Below are positions 31,616 to 40,692 of a stretch of DNA of 64,000 bases, piece after piece. The stretch is taken from assembly GCF_008641105.1 (NCBI RefSeq), contig NZ_VTTI01000006.1, forward strand, positions 114,139 to 178,138. The letters run 5' to 3'. The stretch comes from Halopseudomonas salina (GTDB lineage Bacteria; Pseudomonadota; Gammaproteobacteria; Pseudomonadales; Pseudomonadaceae). Under the pieces are notes generated by a model. The model saw only the letters and a list, made by a program, of their open reading frames with translations, was not told where the DNA came from and made no database searches. The translations under genes and the position numbers were made by a program. Within the stretch, counting starts at the first letter, position 1. Each line of letters begins with the position of its first letter.

Positions 31616-32161
31616 ATGAACCCGCGGGACAGGGCTCATCTGGCCGCCTCGGCAGCCGAGCAGGTGATTCATGTTGATGAAAACGATCGGCCGTTGGGCG
31701 TGGTCGCGCGGGGTAGTTTGCATGCCAGGGGGCTGATCCCGCGCTGTACCTTTATTATTGTTTTCAACCGTCAAGGGGAACTCTGTATCCATCAGCGCTC
31801 CCCCTGCAAGCGGCTTTATCCCGGCTACTGGGATGTGGCAGCCGGTGGTGTGGTCGCAGCAGGTGAAACTTACCTTCAGGGCGCCAGACGGGAGCTTCAA
31901 GAAGAGCTGGGTGTCGCCGACGTCGAGCTCGAGGCGCATTTTTGCTTTTTCTACGAATCGCCACAAAGTAGGCTTTGGGGCCGCGTATTCAGTTGTGTAT
32001 GGGATGGCCCGATAATCATGCAGCCCGAAGAAGTGGTCGGGTTCCGCTGGATAGACCCCCACCAGGCTTGGAAGCGCAGTGGAGAGAATTACGCTCCGGA
32101 TTCGCTACGGGCGCTCGAACTGCTCCTCGCAGGACACACAGACATTGAACGCGCTGAATAG
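31616..32161 (+). CDS. Nudix hydrolase (YfcD-like)
   Basis: A 181-residue Nudix protein. The Nudix box GX5EX7REUXEEXGU is intact at about residues 78-100 (GETYLQGARRELQEELGV), with the metal-binding REXXEE. The N-terminus (EQVIHVDENDRPLGVVARGSLHARG) and IHQRSPCKRLYPGYWD match the YfcD/isopentenyl-diphosphate isomerase-like subgroup. The substrate cannot be told from sequence. Directly after the DUF2333 gene. Confidence 0.88.
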   Translation: MNPRDRAHLAASAAEQVIHVDENDRPLGVVARGSLHARGLIPRCTFIIVFNRQGELCIHQRSPCKRLYPGYWDVAAGGVVAAGETYLQGARRELQEELGVADVELEAHFCFFYESPQSRLWGRVFSCVWDGPIIMQPEEVVGFRWIDPHQAWKRSGENYAPDSLRALELLLAGHTDIERAE

Positions 32162-32230
32162 ACATAGACAGCTGTGCAGGTCTATCGCTGAATAATGTGC
32201 CGGAAAACGCGAATTGGGTATCCAACAAAG

Positions 32231-32602
32231 ATGGTCAAGACAGTCAAAGGTATGAATGCATTGGGTGGTCTGGTCTATTCGACTGAGGCTGGGCGAACCT
32301 GTCCTGGCTGCCGACAGCCAGTTGCCGCCTGCAATTGCGCGGCGGCCCCTCTTCCAGAGGGAGACGGTATTGCTCGTATCCGCCGCGAAACGAAAGGACG
32401 TGGTGGCAAGACGGTCACTACCGTCAGCGGTCTTCCACTCCAGGCCGAGGAGTTGAAGGTCTTGGGTAAAAAGCTGAAAACGCGTTGTGGCTGCGGTGGT
32501 TCAGTGAAAGAAGGCACGATCGAAATCCAGGGAGATCACGCTGATCTTATTACAGCCTGGCTAAAAGAGCAGGGTTTTCAGGCCAGGCGCGCCGGAGGCT
32601 GA
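32231..32602 (+). CDS. yciH: SUI1/eIF1-like translation factor YciH
   Basis: A 123-residue member of the YciH/SUI1 family, which influences start-codon fidelity in bacteria. The N-terminal zinc-ribbon-like CPGCRQPVAACNC is followed by the SUI1 domain (IRRETKGRGGKTVTTVSGL, LKKLKTRCGCGGSVKEGTIEIQGDH). ATG 32231 matches the usual MVK start; an in-frame upstream start would add 12 unconserved residues. The ribosome-binding site is weak. Confidence 0.9.
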   Translation: MVKTVKGMNALGGLVYSTEAGRTCPGCRQPVAACNCAAAPLPEGDGIARIRRETKGRGGKTVTTVSGLPLQAEELKVLGKKLKTRCGCGGSVKEGTIEIQGDHADLITAWLKEQGFQARRAGG

Positions 32603-32705
32603 TTGGGTAATAGCAGGGCGGGTAACTGAATATCGAAAGCCAGCTGTACAGAACTCACACGAAAGCTAGTCTTGTCAGTCAGACCACTGCGCTGAGAGAT
32701 TCGCC

Positions 32706-33737
32706 ATGAAAGAGCCCACCCTGCCGCTCGATGAAGCTCAACGACAGGCTGATATGGAAGCGCTGAACCTGCTGGATACCGGGCCAGATCCGCGCTTTGA
32801 CGCGTTATTGCGTCTGGCTCAGGGTGTGTTTGGCATCCGGACCGTACTTGTGACCCTGGTGGACAACGAACGGCAGTGGTTCAAGGCGCGCCGCGGGACG
32901 GCTCTGTCTGGCTCACCGCGTAGTCTGTCCTTTTGCGGGCACGCCATCCATAGCGATGCCATTATGGAGGTCCCCGACGCTCTGAAGGATGAGCGCTTTG
33001 CAGACAACCCATTGGTTACCGGCCAGCCACACATTCGTTTTTATGCAGGTATTGCCTTGCACGCACCCGGCGGCAGCCGTGTGGGCACCTTCTGTGTGCT
33101 TGACGATAGACCCAACGCATTGTCTGTCAGCCAAAGGCAGAGCATGCAGGACTTTGCCCTGGTTCTGGAGGCGATGTTTGAGACCTCACTGCTGCGGGTC
33201 GAGCAAAAGCAGTTGTTGGTCGAGCTTGACGGCGCCAAGCGTCGAGCGTTGCTGGATCCATTGACACAGCTTCTGAATCGCGAGGGCCTGGAGCAAATGC
33301 TGCCAGCGCTTGAAAGCCGCGCTCAGAGGGACGCTCTATACGTTGGCTTCATCTACGGTGATCTCGACCATTTCAAGCAGATCAATGATGAGCATGGTCA
33401 CGGAGTCGGTGACGAGGTATTGGTGGAGGTGGGCCAGAGGTTGGTAGCTGCGATCCGCCCCGAGGACCTGGCAGTGCGTATGGGTGGTGAGGAATTCGCT
33501 GTGCTGGCTTTGGTGAAATCCCATGAACAGCTGGACATAGTCGCCGAGCGCGTGCGCGCAACCATGGCCTGTCCGCCATTTCCGGTGGCAGAGTTGATGC
33601 TGGATGTCACCATCAGTCTGGGAACCGCTATGGCCGGGTCACTTGAGGCCATGGATGCCCTGCTGCTAATTGACAGGGCCGACAAGGCCCTTTATCAGGC
33701 AAAGCAGGCTGGGCGTAATCGTGTGGTGCGCGGGTAG
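32706..33737 (+). CDS. GAF-GGDEF diguanylate cyclase
   Basis: Likely makes cyclic di-GMP. The 343-residue cytoplasmic protein has a GAF domain (about 25-165), a short helical linker and a GGDEF domain with an active-type GGEEF at 260-264. An inhibitory-site RxxD (R251-P-E-D254) sits five residues upstream, so product feedback inhibition is expected. The metal-binding DLDHFKQINDEHGHGVGD segment is intact. No membrane segment. It stands alone, with a cytosine- and TG-rich spacer upstream. Confidence 0.9.
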   Translation: MKEPTLPLDEAQRQADMEALNLLDTGPDPRFDALLRLAQGVFGIRTVLVTLVDNERQWFKARRGTALSGSPRSLSFCGHAIHSDAIMEVPDALKDERFADNPLVTGQPHIRFYAGIALHAPGGSRVGTFCVLDDRPNALSVSQRQSMQDFALVLEAMFETSLLRVEQKQLLVELDGAKRRALLDPLTQLLNREGLEQMLPALESRAQRDALYVGFIYGDLDHFKQINDEHGHGVGDEVLVEVGQRLVAAIRPEDLAVRMGGEEFAVLALVKSHEQLDIVAERVRATMACPPFPVAELMLDVTISLGTAMAGSLEAMDALLLIDRADKALYQAKQAGRNRVVRG

Positions 33738-33741
33738 CCTG

Positions 33742-34515
33742 TCACTCGGCCGGGCTTAGCCACCAGTGCAGGTAACGTCCCATGTCACGGTATGTCGGGT
33801 GGCGGCTGTAAAGCAATTCCTGCTCTACAATCTCTGCAGTTTCGAGCTGTGACTGGAATTCGGCTGGCATGTAGTCATAGAAAACCCGGATTCCGCTTTT
33901 TTCCAGGCATTGCAGCCGGCTCTGGGCGACCCAGGTGGCGACCAGTGCCGGATCAAGTGGTTGTTGCGGAGTCAGGCTGCGCTTGCTTCCGGCCAGCTGG
34001 TTCTTCGCCAGTTTACGAAACTGGCCCTTGATCAGGTTCTTGTAAACCAACGCATCGCGATTGTAGAACGCCAGGGAGATGCGCCCTTCGGGCGTGCAAA
34101 GTTGCCTGAGCGCATTGATGGCCTGTGCCGGGTCCTCGAGCCACTCCAGTACCGCGTGGCAGATCACCAGATCATAGGTTTCTCCGTTCGCCGGCAGATC
34201 CTGTAACGGGCTCAGCAGGTAGGTAACAGGGTAAGCAGATACCAGGGGCTTGAGTCGTTCCCTGGCGGCGTCGAGCATCTCTGGGGAGGGGTCGGCCAGG
34301 GTCACCCGATGCCCCTGGCCCAGTAGCCATTCACTCATATGCCCCAGCCCGGCGCCCACATCGAGTACGCGAAGGGACTGGTCTGGCTCGCAGATTGCCG
34401 GCAGCCACTCTTGCAGGTCGCGGGTCAAAACTGCCAGACGCACAGCACCTTTGGGGCCGTCGTAGATCTTTCGGGCAAAATGTGCGCCCATCTGGTCGAA
34501 GTAGCGATCTGCCAT
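33742..34515 (-). CDS. cmoM: tRNA 5-carboxymethoxyuridine methyltransferase CmoM (SmtA-like)
   Basis: Methylates cmo5U34 to mcmo5U34 in certain tRNAs. The 257-residue class I methyltransferase has the SAM motif VLDVGAGLGHMSEWLLGQGH, then ICHAVLEWLEDP, LAFYNRDALVYKN and RSLTPQQPLDP, which resemble E. coli CmoM (SmtA). The C-terminus SRHPTYRDMGRYLHWW also matches. It converges with the GGDEF gene, separated by four bases. Confidence 0.88.
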   Translation of the reverse strand: MADRYFDQMGAHFARKIYDGPKGAVRLAVLTRDLQEWLPAICEPDQSLRVLDVGAGLGHMSEWLLGQGHRVTLADPSPEMLDAARERLKPLVSAYPVTYLLSPLQDLPANGETYDLVICHAVLEWLEDPAQAINALRQLCTPEGRISLAFYNRDALVYKNLIKGQFRKLAKNQLAGSKRSLTPQQPLDPALVATWVAQSRLQCLEKSGIRVFYDYMPAEFQSQLETAEIVEQELLYSRHPTYRDMGRYLHWWLSPAE

Positions 34516-34565
34516 GGCGGGAAGCTCCGTGATTGCTGCGTCAGATGGGCTGAATTTCAGGCATT

Positions 34566-34591
34566 AAAAAAGCCAGCTTGTGGCCGGCTTT
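34566..34591 (-). terminator. Intrinsic terminator after ppa
   Basis: On the minus strand AAAGCCGGC, loop CACAA, GCTGGCTTT forms a 9-bp stem with one G-T pair, followed by a six-T run. It lies 17 bases after the ppa stop. Confidence 0.85.
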
Positions 34592-34607
34592 CAAGGGGGC
34601 AAAACAC

Positions 34608-35135
34608 TTATTTTTGGTAAGCGTTTACAGCCTTAACTATTTCCGCGCGGGCTTCATCGGAGCCGCCCCAGCGATCGATCTTGACCCATTTGCCGGGTTC
34701 CAGATCCTTGTAGTTCTCAAAGAAGTGCTGGATCTGCTGCATCAGCAGTTCCGGCAGATCAGTATATTCCTTGATGTCGCGATATAGCGCGCTCAGCTTG
34801 TCGTGGGGCACAGCGATGAGCTTGGCATCGCCGCCGCCATCGTCGGTCATGTGCAGAACACCTACCGGGCGGCAGCGGATCACTGCGCCAGGCGAGACGG
34901 GGTGCGGGGTAACGACCAATACATCCAGTGGGTCACCATCATCGGCCAGTGTGTTGGGGATGAATCCATAGTTGGCCGGATAGAACATCGGGGTTGCCAT
35001 GAAGCGGTCGACAAACAGAGTATTGCTGTCCTTGTCGATCTCATACTTGATCGGCGCGTGATTGGCCGGAATTTCAATGGCGACATAGATGTCGTTGGGG
35101 ATGTCTTTGCCTGCGGGGATCTGGTCGTAGCTCAT
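34608..35135 (-). CDS. ppa: Inorganic pyrophosphatase
   Basis: Soluble family I enzyme that hydrolyses pyrophosphate to two phosphates, using Mg2+. The 175-residue product has [27 protein letters not shown] and the metal-binding signature [10 protein letters not shown], with the second acidic cluster [10 protein letters not shown]. Length is standard. Monocistronic with its own terminator. A PPi-type phosphofructokinase gene is located about 800 bases away. Confidence 0.97.
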   Translation of the reverse strand: MSYDQIPAGKDIPNDIYVAIEIPANHAPIKYEIDKDSNTLFVDRFMATPMFYPANYGFIPNTLADDGDPLDVLVVTPHPVSPGAVIRCRPVGVLHMTDDGGGDAKLIAVPHDKLSALYRDIKEYTDLPELLMQQIQHFFENYKDLEPGKWVKIDRWGGSDEARAEIVKAVNAYQK

Positions 35136-35306
35136 GGGTTACCTGATTCGGGCATGATTGAAAAATTCTGGCCGCGATTATAGAGGCTGCGACAAGGGAT
35201 ACCAAGTGATAAGCGCAGAAAACAACTAAAACAATAGTCGCAGACGCACCCCCACCCGCTACCTTGCGAGGGCATGGGTCGGGGGGGGCGTGAGGGAGTG
35301 AAGATA

Positions 35307-35753
35307 TCAGAGCTTGAGGGCGAAATAATGAAATTCCGAGTCAGCCGAAAAGCCCAGGGATCGATAGAGGCCGTGTGCAGTGATGTTGTCTTCCCCGGTC
35401 ATGACCGTCATGCGCTTGATGCCCTGGGCGCGGGCCATGACCTTGGCCTGGTTGATCATTCTGTCAGCTACCAGTTGGCGGCGGGCTTCTTCGATCACAT
35501 AGATGCCCTTGAGTACCCAGCTGGGTGACAGGGTAAGTGCCGAGAAGCTCGGGATAAACTGACAGAATCCAAGGACCTTGCCGGTATCCTCGTCCTCGGC
35601 CACCAGGATAATGGCCTGGTCGTTTTTCAGCCGGTCTTCCAGAAAACGTCTGGAAGCCTCAGGCTTGGGCAGCTGGCCGTAAAACTCACGGTATTTGATG
35701 AAAAGCGGCGTTACTTCGTCAAGCCGGCTAATATCTGCCTGCACAATACGCAT
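35307..35753 (-). CDS. GNAT-family N-acetyltransferase
   Basis: A 148-residue acetyltransferase-like protein with the GNAT fold: MRIVQADISRLDEVTPLFIKYREFYG at the N-terminus, the beta4 and acetyl-CoA loop region (SPSWVLKGIYVIEEARRQLVADRMINQA) and the C-terminal GLYRSLGFSADSEFHYFAL. The canonical Q/RxxGxG/A loop is weak, so substrate and activity are unknown. A C/G-rich hairpin around 35247-35290 lies downstream. Confidence 0.8.
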   Translation of the reverse strand: MRIVQADISRLDEVTPLFIKYREFYGQLPKPEASRRFLEDRLKNDQAIILVAEDEDTGKVLGFCQFIPSFSALTLSPSWVLKGIYVIEEARRQLVADRMINQAKVMARAQGIKRMTVMTGEDNITAHGLYRSLGFSADSEFHYFALKL

Positions 35754-35847
35754 ACGTGTTTTCCATTAAGGGTCAGATTGTGGCTCATTATTGCATATGA
35801 GTCAGTTGCCATTATCCTGCCCCAAAGGTGGCGAATCTTCAATCGGA

Positions 35848-35888
35848 GAAAACAAAACACCCCGTCCGGGTGAGGCCGGACGGGGTGT
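35848..35888 (-). terminator. Intrinsic terminator after pfp
   Basis: On the minus strand a 13-bp perfect stem, ACACCCCGTCCGG paired with CCGGACGGGGTGT (plus 35857-35869 and 35876-35888), is followed by TTTGTTTTC. It lies about 60 bases after the pfp stop. Confidence 0.85.
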
Positions 35889-35951
35889 CTGAAAGGTCCC
35901 GCTGGCGCGGAGCAGAGGCGTCATTCCTTCGCCGGGGCTCTGCGGTATGGG

Positions 35952-37211
35952 TCAGATTTTGAATTCAGGCAACTTGCGCTCGACTTTGTGATTATTCAAT
36001 TGCACGTAGGCGGGCATGCCGTTGACAAAGGGTGGGTAGTCCTCGCCCTGGATAAGGGGCGAAAGATAACGACGGCATTCGTCGGTAATATGGAATCCAT
36101 CCTCGGTAATAAATTCACGGGGCATGAATTTCTCGACGTTGGCGACATCCTTGAGGGGCGCTTCAATGATATCCCACTGGTAAGGGCTGTCCTGCAGGCG
36201 ACGAATGGCGGGCATGACGGCATTCTTGCCTTCCAGAGCGATGCGTACCGCGGCCTGGCCAAGAGCATATGCCTGCTCCACATCGACGGCTGAAGCCAGG
36301 TGGCGCGCAGAGCGTTGCAAATAGTCGGCAACCGCCCAGTGGTATTTGTATCCCAGCTGGTCTTTTACCAGGTTGGCCACGGTAGGTGCCACGCCGCCCA
36401 GCTGCGCATGGCCGAACGCGTCAGTGAGTCCAGTTTCGGACAGGAACTTGCCGTCGATATTCTTGATGCCTTCAGACACACCAATCACGCAGTAGCCGTA
36501 AGTCTCTACACATTCTTTCACCCGGGCGAGGAAGGCGTCCTGATCAAAGCGGACCTCCGGGAACAGCAGGATGTGAGGAGGCTGGCCTTCACCTTCGCTG
36601 GCCAATCCGCAGGCAGCGGTAATCCAGCCTGCATGGCGGCCCATGACTTCGAGAATGAATACCTTGGTGGAGGTGGCGGCCATGGATGCCACGTCAAAGC
36701 CCGCTTCGCGAATAGAGGTGGCTACGTATTTGGCAACTGAACCGAAACCTGGGCAGCAATCGGTTATTGGCAGGTCGTTATCGACAGTCTTTGGAACGTG
36801 GATAGCCTGAATTGGATAGCCCATGGTTTCGGCCAACTGGGAAACCTTCAGGCAGGTGTCGGCTGAGTCACCACCCCCATTGTAGAAAAAATAACCGATA
36901 TCGTGGGCGCGGAAGACTTCAATCAGGCGCTCGTATTCGGCGCGATTGGCTTCCAGGCTTTTTAGTTTGTAACGGCACGAGCCGAAAGCGCCGGAGGGGG
37001 TGTGGCGCAGCGCGGCGATGTTTTCTGCCGGCTCCATACTGGTGTCGATCAGATTCTCGGTCAGAGCTCCGATAATGCCGTTGTGACCGGCGAATACCTT
37101 GCCTATTCGATCGGGATGCTGACGAGCCGTTTCTATTACCCCTGCAGCTGAGGCGTTGATAACGGCGGTGACACCACCGGACTGGGCGTAAAAGGCATTC
37201 TTGACGGTCAT
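35952..37211 (-). CDS. 6-phosphofructokinase, probably pyrophosphate-dependent
   Basis: Phosphorylates fructose 6-phosphate to the 1,6-bisphosphate, and is reversible if PPi is the donor. The 419-residue protein starts MTVKNAFYAQSGGVTAVINAS and has the active-site PKTVDNDLPIT, with Lys at the PPi-type position, and VMGRHAGWITA. At the donor site it reads GGGDS, with Asp where ATP-dependent enzymes have Gly, which points to PPi rather than ATP. ATG 37211 has GGAG six bases upstream. Followed by a strong terminator. The PPi assignment is inferred from motifs only. Confidence 0.85.
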   Translation of the reverse strand: MTVKNAFYAQSGGVTAVINASAAGVIETARQHPDRIGKVFAGHNGIIGALTENLIDTSMEPAENIAALRHTPSGAFGSCRYKLKSLEANRAEYERLIEVFRAHDIGYFFYNGGGDSADTCLKVSQLAETMGYPIQAIHVPKTVDNDLPITDCCPGFGSVAKYVATSIREAGFDVASMAATSTKVFILEVMGRHAGWITAACGLASEGEGQPPHILLFPEVRFDQDAFLARVKECVETYGYCVIGVSEGIKNIDGKFLSETGLTDAFGHAQLGGVAPTVANLVKDQLGYKYHWAVADYLQRSARHLASAVDVEQAYALGQAAVRIALEGKNAVMPAIRRLQDSPYQWDIIEAPLKDVANVEKFMPREFITEDGFHITDECRRYLSPLIQGEDYPPFVNGMPAYVQLNNHKVERKLPEFKI

Positions 37212-37433
37212 GCGGACTCCATGTGTAAGGCAATGGCCGGGGTGGGCACGCGGCGCCGGATCGCCTGGATATGGGCGAACCAGAGCTGCGGACAAAAACG
37301 GCGAACGGGTTTGGCGTGCAACTATAGCCGAAAGTATGTCCATTTGCATCGCTGTCAGGCGTATGGCGGCGCTGTTGCATGGCGCGTGATAACATCCTCG
37401 CATTCTTTTCTGGCACGGGGTCTGGGCGCGACA

Positions 37434-38795
37434 ATGCATCTGCACATTCTGGGTATCTGCGGTACGTTCATGGGGTCGTTGGCTTTACTGGCCCGCGAGC
37501 TTGGCCATCAGGTCAGCGGTAGCGACGCCAATGTCTACCCCCCGATGAGTACTCAGTTGCAGGCTCAAGGGATTGCATTGCTTGAGGGATATTCACCCGA
37601 GCACCTGCAGCCTGCACCGGATCTGGTGATCGTCGGTAACGCCATGTCGCGAGGTAATCCGGCGGTAGAATATGTGCTCGACCAGGGCTTGCCTTATGTC
37701 TCCGGTCCTGAATGGCTGGCTCGACATGTTCTGCAGGACCGTTGGGTGCTCGCCGTAGCCGGCACCCATGGCAAGACGACGACGTCCAGTCTTCTGGCCT
37801 GGATTCTCGAACATGCAGGTATGGCGCCGGGGTTCCTGATCGGGGGCGTGCCGCAGAACTTTGGGATCTCGGCGCGTCTGGGGGATACGCCTTTTTTCGT
37901 GGTTGAGGCTGACGAGTATGACAGCGCCTTTTTCGACAAGCGCTCAAAGTTCGTGCATTACCGACCCCGTACCGCGATCCTGAACAATCTAGAATATGAT
38001 CATGCAGATATCTTCCCGGATCTGGCTGCTATAGAACGGCAGTTCCACCACTTGGTTCGTACCATTCCCTCAACCGGCCTTATTGTGCACCCGCACGGCG
38101 ATGTTGCGTTGCAGAGAGTGATCGATATGGGTTGCTGGACACCCCGGCAGACCACGGGCGGTGAGGGCGAATGGAGAGCCAGCCTCCTGGCGGCGGACGG
38201 TTCGCGGTTCGAGGTCTGGCTTGATGGCGCTCTCCAAGGCGTCGCAGAGTGGTCCCAGACCGGAGCCCACAGTGTGGCTAACGCCTTGTCGGCCCTGGCG
38301 GCTGCACGGCACGTAGGCGTAACGCCCGCCCAGGGGATTGCTGCACTAGGCGAATTTCGCAGTGCCAAGCGGCGCATGGAGTTGTTGGGCACTTTTGAAG
38401 GCGTGAGTCTGTACGACGATTTTGCTCACCATCCCACAGCCATTGCCACGACGCTTGCCGGCTTGCGAGCGGGCATAGGTGATGCACCGCTGATCGCGAT
38501 CATCGAGCCACGTTCCAACACCATGCGTCTTGGCAGCCACGCTGCGGCACTAGCCGCGAGTGTGGCAAGTGCCTCGGAGGTCATCTGGTTTCAGCCACCC
38601 GGGCTGGACTGGTCACTGCAGTCAGTAGTGGACGCCAGTCCGGTGCCAGCTCGCGTCGAGACCGACATTGACGACATTATCCAATCGGTGCTGGCTCGAG
38701 CCGTGTCAGGTACGCGGATAGTGATCATGAGCAATGGCGGTTTTGGTGGCATCCATCAGCGCATGCTGGGTGCGTTGGAGGTGAAGTGTGGATAA
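37434..38795 (+). CDS. mpl: UDP-MurNAc:L-Ala-gamma-D-Glu-meso-DAP ligase Mpl
   Basis: Recycles the murein tripeptide by joining it to UDP-MurNAc. The 453-residue protein has the Mur-ligase N-terminal domain ([37 protein letters not shown]), the ATP loop [18 protein letters not shown] and the C-terminal [17 protein letters not shown] 37434 is chosen from the conserved MHIHILGI-type start. ubiX begins inside its last codons. Confidence 0.95.
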   Translation: MHLHILGICGTFMGSLALLARELGHQVSGSDANVYPPMSTQLQAQGIALLEGYSPEHLQPAPDLVIVGNAMSRGNPAVEYVLDQGLPYVSGPEWLARHVLQDRWVLAVAGTHGKTTTSSLLAWILEHAGMAPGFLIGGVPQNFGISARLGDTPFFVVEADEYDSAFFDKRSKFVHYRPRTAILNNLEYDHADIFPDLAAIERQFHHLVRTIPSTGLIVHPHGDVALQRVIDMGCWTPRQTTGGEGEWRASLLAADGSRFEVWLDGALQGVAEWSQTGAHSVANALSALAAARHVGVTPAQGIAALGEFRSAKRRMELLGTFEGVSLYDDFAHHPTAIATTLAGLRAGIGDAPLIAIIEPRSNTMRLGSHAAALAASVASASEVIWFQPPGLDWSLQSVVDASPVPARVETDIDDIIQSVLARAVSGTRIVIMSNGGFGGIHQRMLGALEVKCG

Positions 38796-39393
38796 CCGTC
38801 GGGTAACACTTGCCGTCACCGGTGCCTCCGGAGCTCAGTATGCGCTGCGTCTGCTCGAGTGCCTGGTCAAGGCTGACGTGGAGGTCTATTTCCTGATTTC
38901 CCAGGCAGCGCAGCTGGTGGTGGCGACCGAGACAGATATCAAGCTTCCACCCAAGTCACAGGCCCTGGAGCTGTTTCTTACCCAGCGCTACAGTGCGCGC
39001 GAGGGGCAGATACGCGTGTTTGGCAAGCAGGACTGGATGTCTCCTGTCGCATCAGGCTCTGGGGCGCCCAGTGCGATGGTGGTCTGTCCCTGCTCAACTG
39101 GGTCGCTGTCGGCTATCGCGACCGGCGCCAGCAATAATCTGATCGAGCGTGCCGCTGATGTGGCGTTGAAAGAGCGTCGCAAGCTGATATTGGTGCCCCG
39201 TGAGGCGCCCTATTCGACGGTGCATCTGGAGAATATGCTGAAGCTGAGCCAGATGGGCGCGGTGATACTGCCGGCCAGTCCGGGGTTTTATCACAAGCCC
39301 GAGTCGGTTGATGATCTGGTGGATTTTGTAGTGGCGCGGATTCTAAACCAGTTGGGTATCGAGCAAAACCTGTTGGCACGTTGGGGAGAGTAA
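38788..39393 (+). CDS. ubiX: Flavin prenyltransferase UbiX
   Basis: Makes the prenylated FMN cofactor used by UbiD in ubiquinone synthesis. The 201-residue protein has [17 protein letters not shown] (flavin-binding loop), [41 protein letters not shown] and the C-terminal [17 protein letters not shown] 38788 overlaps the mpl 3' end by eight bases, with GGAG seven bases upstream, so the two are coupled. Confidence 0.95.
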   Translation: MDNRRVTLAVTGASGAQYALRLLECLVKADVEVYFLISQAAQLVVATETDIKLPPKSQALELFLTQRYSAREGQIRVFGKQDWMSPVASGSGAPSAMVVCPCSTGSLSAIATGASNNLIERAADVALKERRKLILVPREAPYSTVHLENMLKLSQMGAVILPASPGFYHKPESVDDLVDFVVARILNQLGIEQNLLARWGE

Positions 39394-39396
39394 TTA

Positions 39397-39417
39397 CTGC
39401 CGGCCAGTAGCCGGCAG
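39397..39417. terminator. Hairpin between convergent ubiX and the MaoC gene
   Basis: CTGCCGGC (39397-39404), loop CAGTA, GCCGGCAG (39410-39417): a perfect 8-bp stem with no T-run. It lies four bases after the ubiX stop and twelve before the convergent gene's stop, so it probably acts as a 3'-end element for both. Confidence 0.5.
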
Positions 39418-39428
39418 CGGTGCAAGCG

Positions 39429-39884
39429 TCAGACGAAGTACAGTGACAGCGCTTCTGCGATGAAGGCCGGCTTGTCGTTACCTTCGATTTCCAGTGTAGA
39501 GCGTGCCTTGATCAACCACTGACCGGGTTTCTTCTCGGTTACGTCGATTACCGTGCTCTGCAGGCGGACGCGGGACCCCACCCGTACCGGTTGGATGAAA
39601 CGCAGGCTGTCCAGGCCGTAATTGACCGCCATCTTCAGACCTTCAGGGCGAATCAAGAGTCCGGCTGACAGCGTGGGCAGCAAGGACAGGGACAAGAATC
39701 CGTGGGCGATCGTGCCGCCAAAGGGCGTTTGTTTTGCCTTCTCTTCATCGATGTGGATGAATTGATGGTCGCCGGTGCAGTCGGCAAATTGATTGACGCG
39801 CTCCTGATCAATGGTCATCCATTCTGAATGGCCGAGATCCTTGCCAATGTAGGAGGTCAGTTCGGAAACGGGTACGGCGGTCAT
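39429..39884 (-). CDS. MaoC-family (R)-hydratase-like protein
   Basis: A 151-residue single hot-dog domain protein of the MaoC/FabZ type. It has the hydratase motif with the catalytic Asp/His (FADCTGDHQFIHIDEEKA) and TPFGGTIAHGFLSLSLLPTL. Such enzymes hydrate enoyl-CoA; the natural substrate is not predictable. ATG 39884 has GGAG six bases upstream; an open frame extends further but is not conserved. Confidence 0.9.
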   Translation of the reverse strand: MTAVPVSELTSYIGKDLGHSEWMTIDQERVNQFADCTGDHQFIHIDEEKAKQTPFGGTIAHGFLSLSLLPTLSAGLLIRPEGLKMAVNYGLDSLRFIQPVRVGSRVRLQSTVIDVTEKKPGQWLIKARSTLEIEGNDKPAFIAEALSLYFV

Positions 39885-40107
39885 GGCGTTCTCCATGGCT
39901 GTTGTTGTAGTGCCCCATGCGGAGCTGTGTGAAACAGGCGCTTGCAATGAGTGCAGGCGAAACTATAGACACAAGTTCAAGTCATTTGCCATGGTTACAA
40001 GGGTTGCTGACCGGGTCAATCGGCACACGGCTGAATAGGTTTGCTGAATGCCATAACCGCCGCACAGAGACGCCGGCGGTCCATTTTCTTTCCAGCGCGA
40101 GGCGGGC

Positions 40108-40692
40108 ATGACTGAGAGACACCCCTTATTTCCACTCCAGAGCATTCTCTTGCCCGGGTGCGTTATCGATTTGCAGATTTTCGAAGCGCGTTATCTGGAT
40201 ATGCTCAGCCGGTGTTTCAAGCAGGGCGAGAGTTTTCTGATTGTGGCCCTGGAATCCGGCCCTGAAACCGGGTCTGGCGACCTTCGTTTCAATGCCCTGG
40301 GCTGTGAGGCGCTGATAACCGATTGGCAGCAGCGCGACAATGGACTGCTGGGTATTCGCGTGGAAGGCGGCCGGCGCGGGCGCATCGACTCCGCTGATGT
40401 GGCTGCAGACGGACTGGTCAGTGGAGAGATCAGCTGGTTGCCGGAACAGGCAGATGCGCCCGTGCTGGAGCAGCATGATGATCTGGTGGTGTTGCACGAT
40501 GCGTTGATGCAGCACCCTCTGGCCGAGGGCCTGGGATTGCCCGAAGTGGCCGGGAGCCAGCAACGCCTGGGATACCAGCTGGCTTTTCTGTTGCCCTTCT
40601 CGCTGGATCAGAAGGTCGCGCTGCTGAATCTCGATCATCCCCAGGCGCGGCTCAGTCAGATCAATGAATGGCTAGAAATAATGCAGGCCTGA
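40108..40692 (+). CDS. LON substrate-binding domain protein
   Basis: A 194-residue protein resembling the N-terminal domain of Lon protease (PLFPLQSILLPGCVIDLQIFEARYLDML), without any ATPase or protease domain. Related stand-alone LON-domain proteins are common in proteobacteria, but their role is unknown. The stop codon lies inside the convergent DedA gene, overlapping its 3' end by 21 bases. The ATG follows GGCGGGC. Confidence 0.85.
   Translation: MTERHPLFPLQSILLPGCVIDLQIFEARYLDMLSRCFKQGESFLIVALESGPETGSGDLRFNALGCEALITDWQQRDNGLLGIRVEGGRRGRIDSADVAADGLVSGEISWLPEQADAPVLEQHDDLVVLHDALMQHPLAEGLGLPEVAGSQQRLGYQLAFLLPFSLDQKVALLNLDHPQARLSQINEWLEIMQA

Noticed and set aside
35225..35300. C/G-rich spacer between ppa and the GNAT gene as a repeat or mobile-element end
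   Set aside because: It only contains a run of G and a matching C-rich segment that can form a hairpin; there is no target duplication or transposase.
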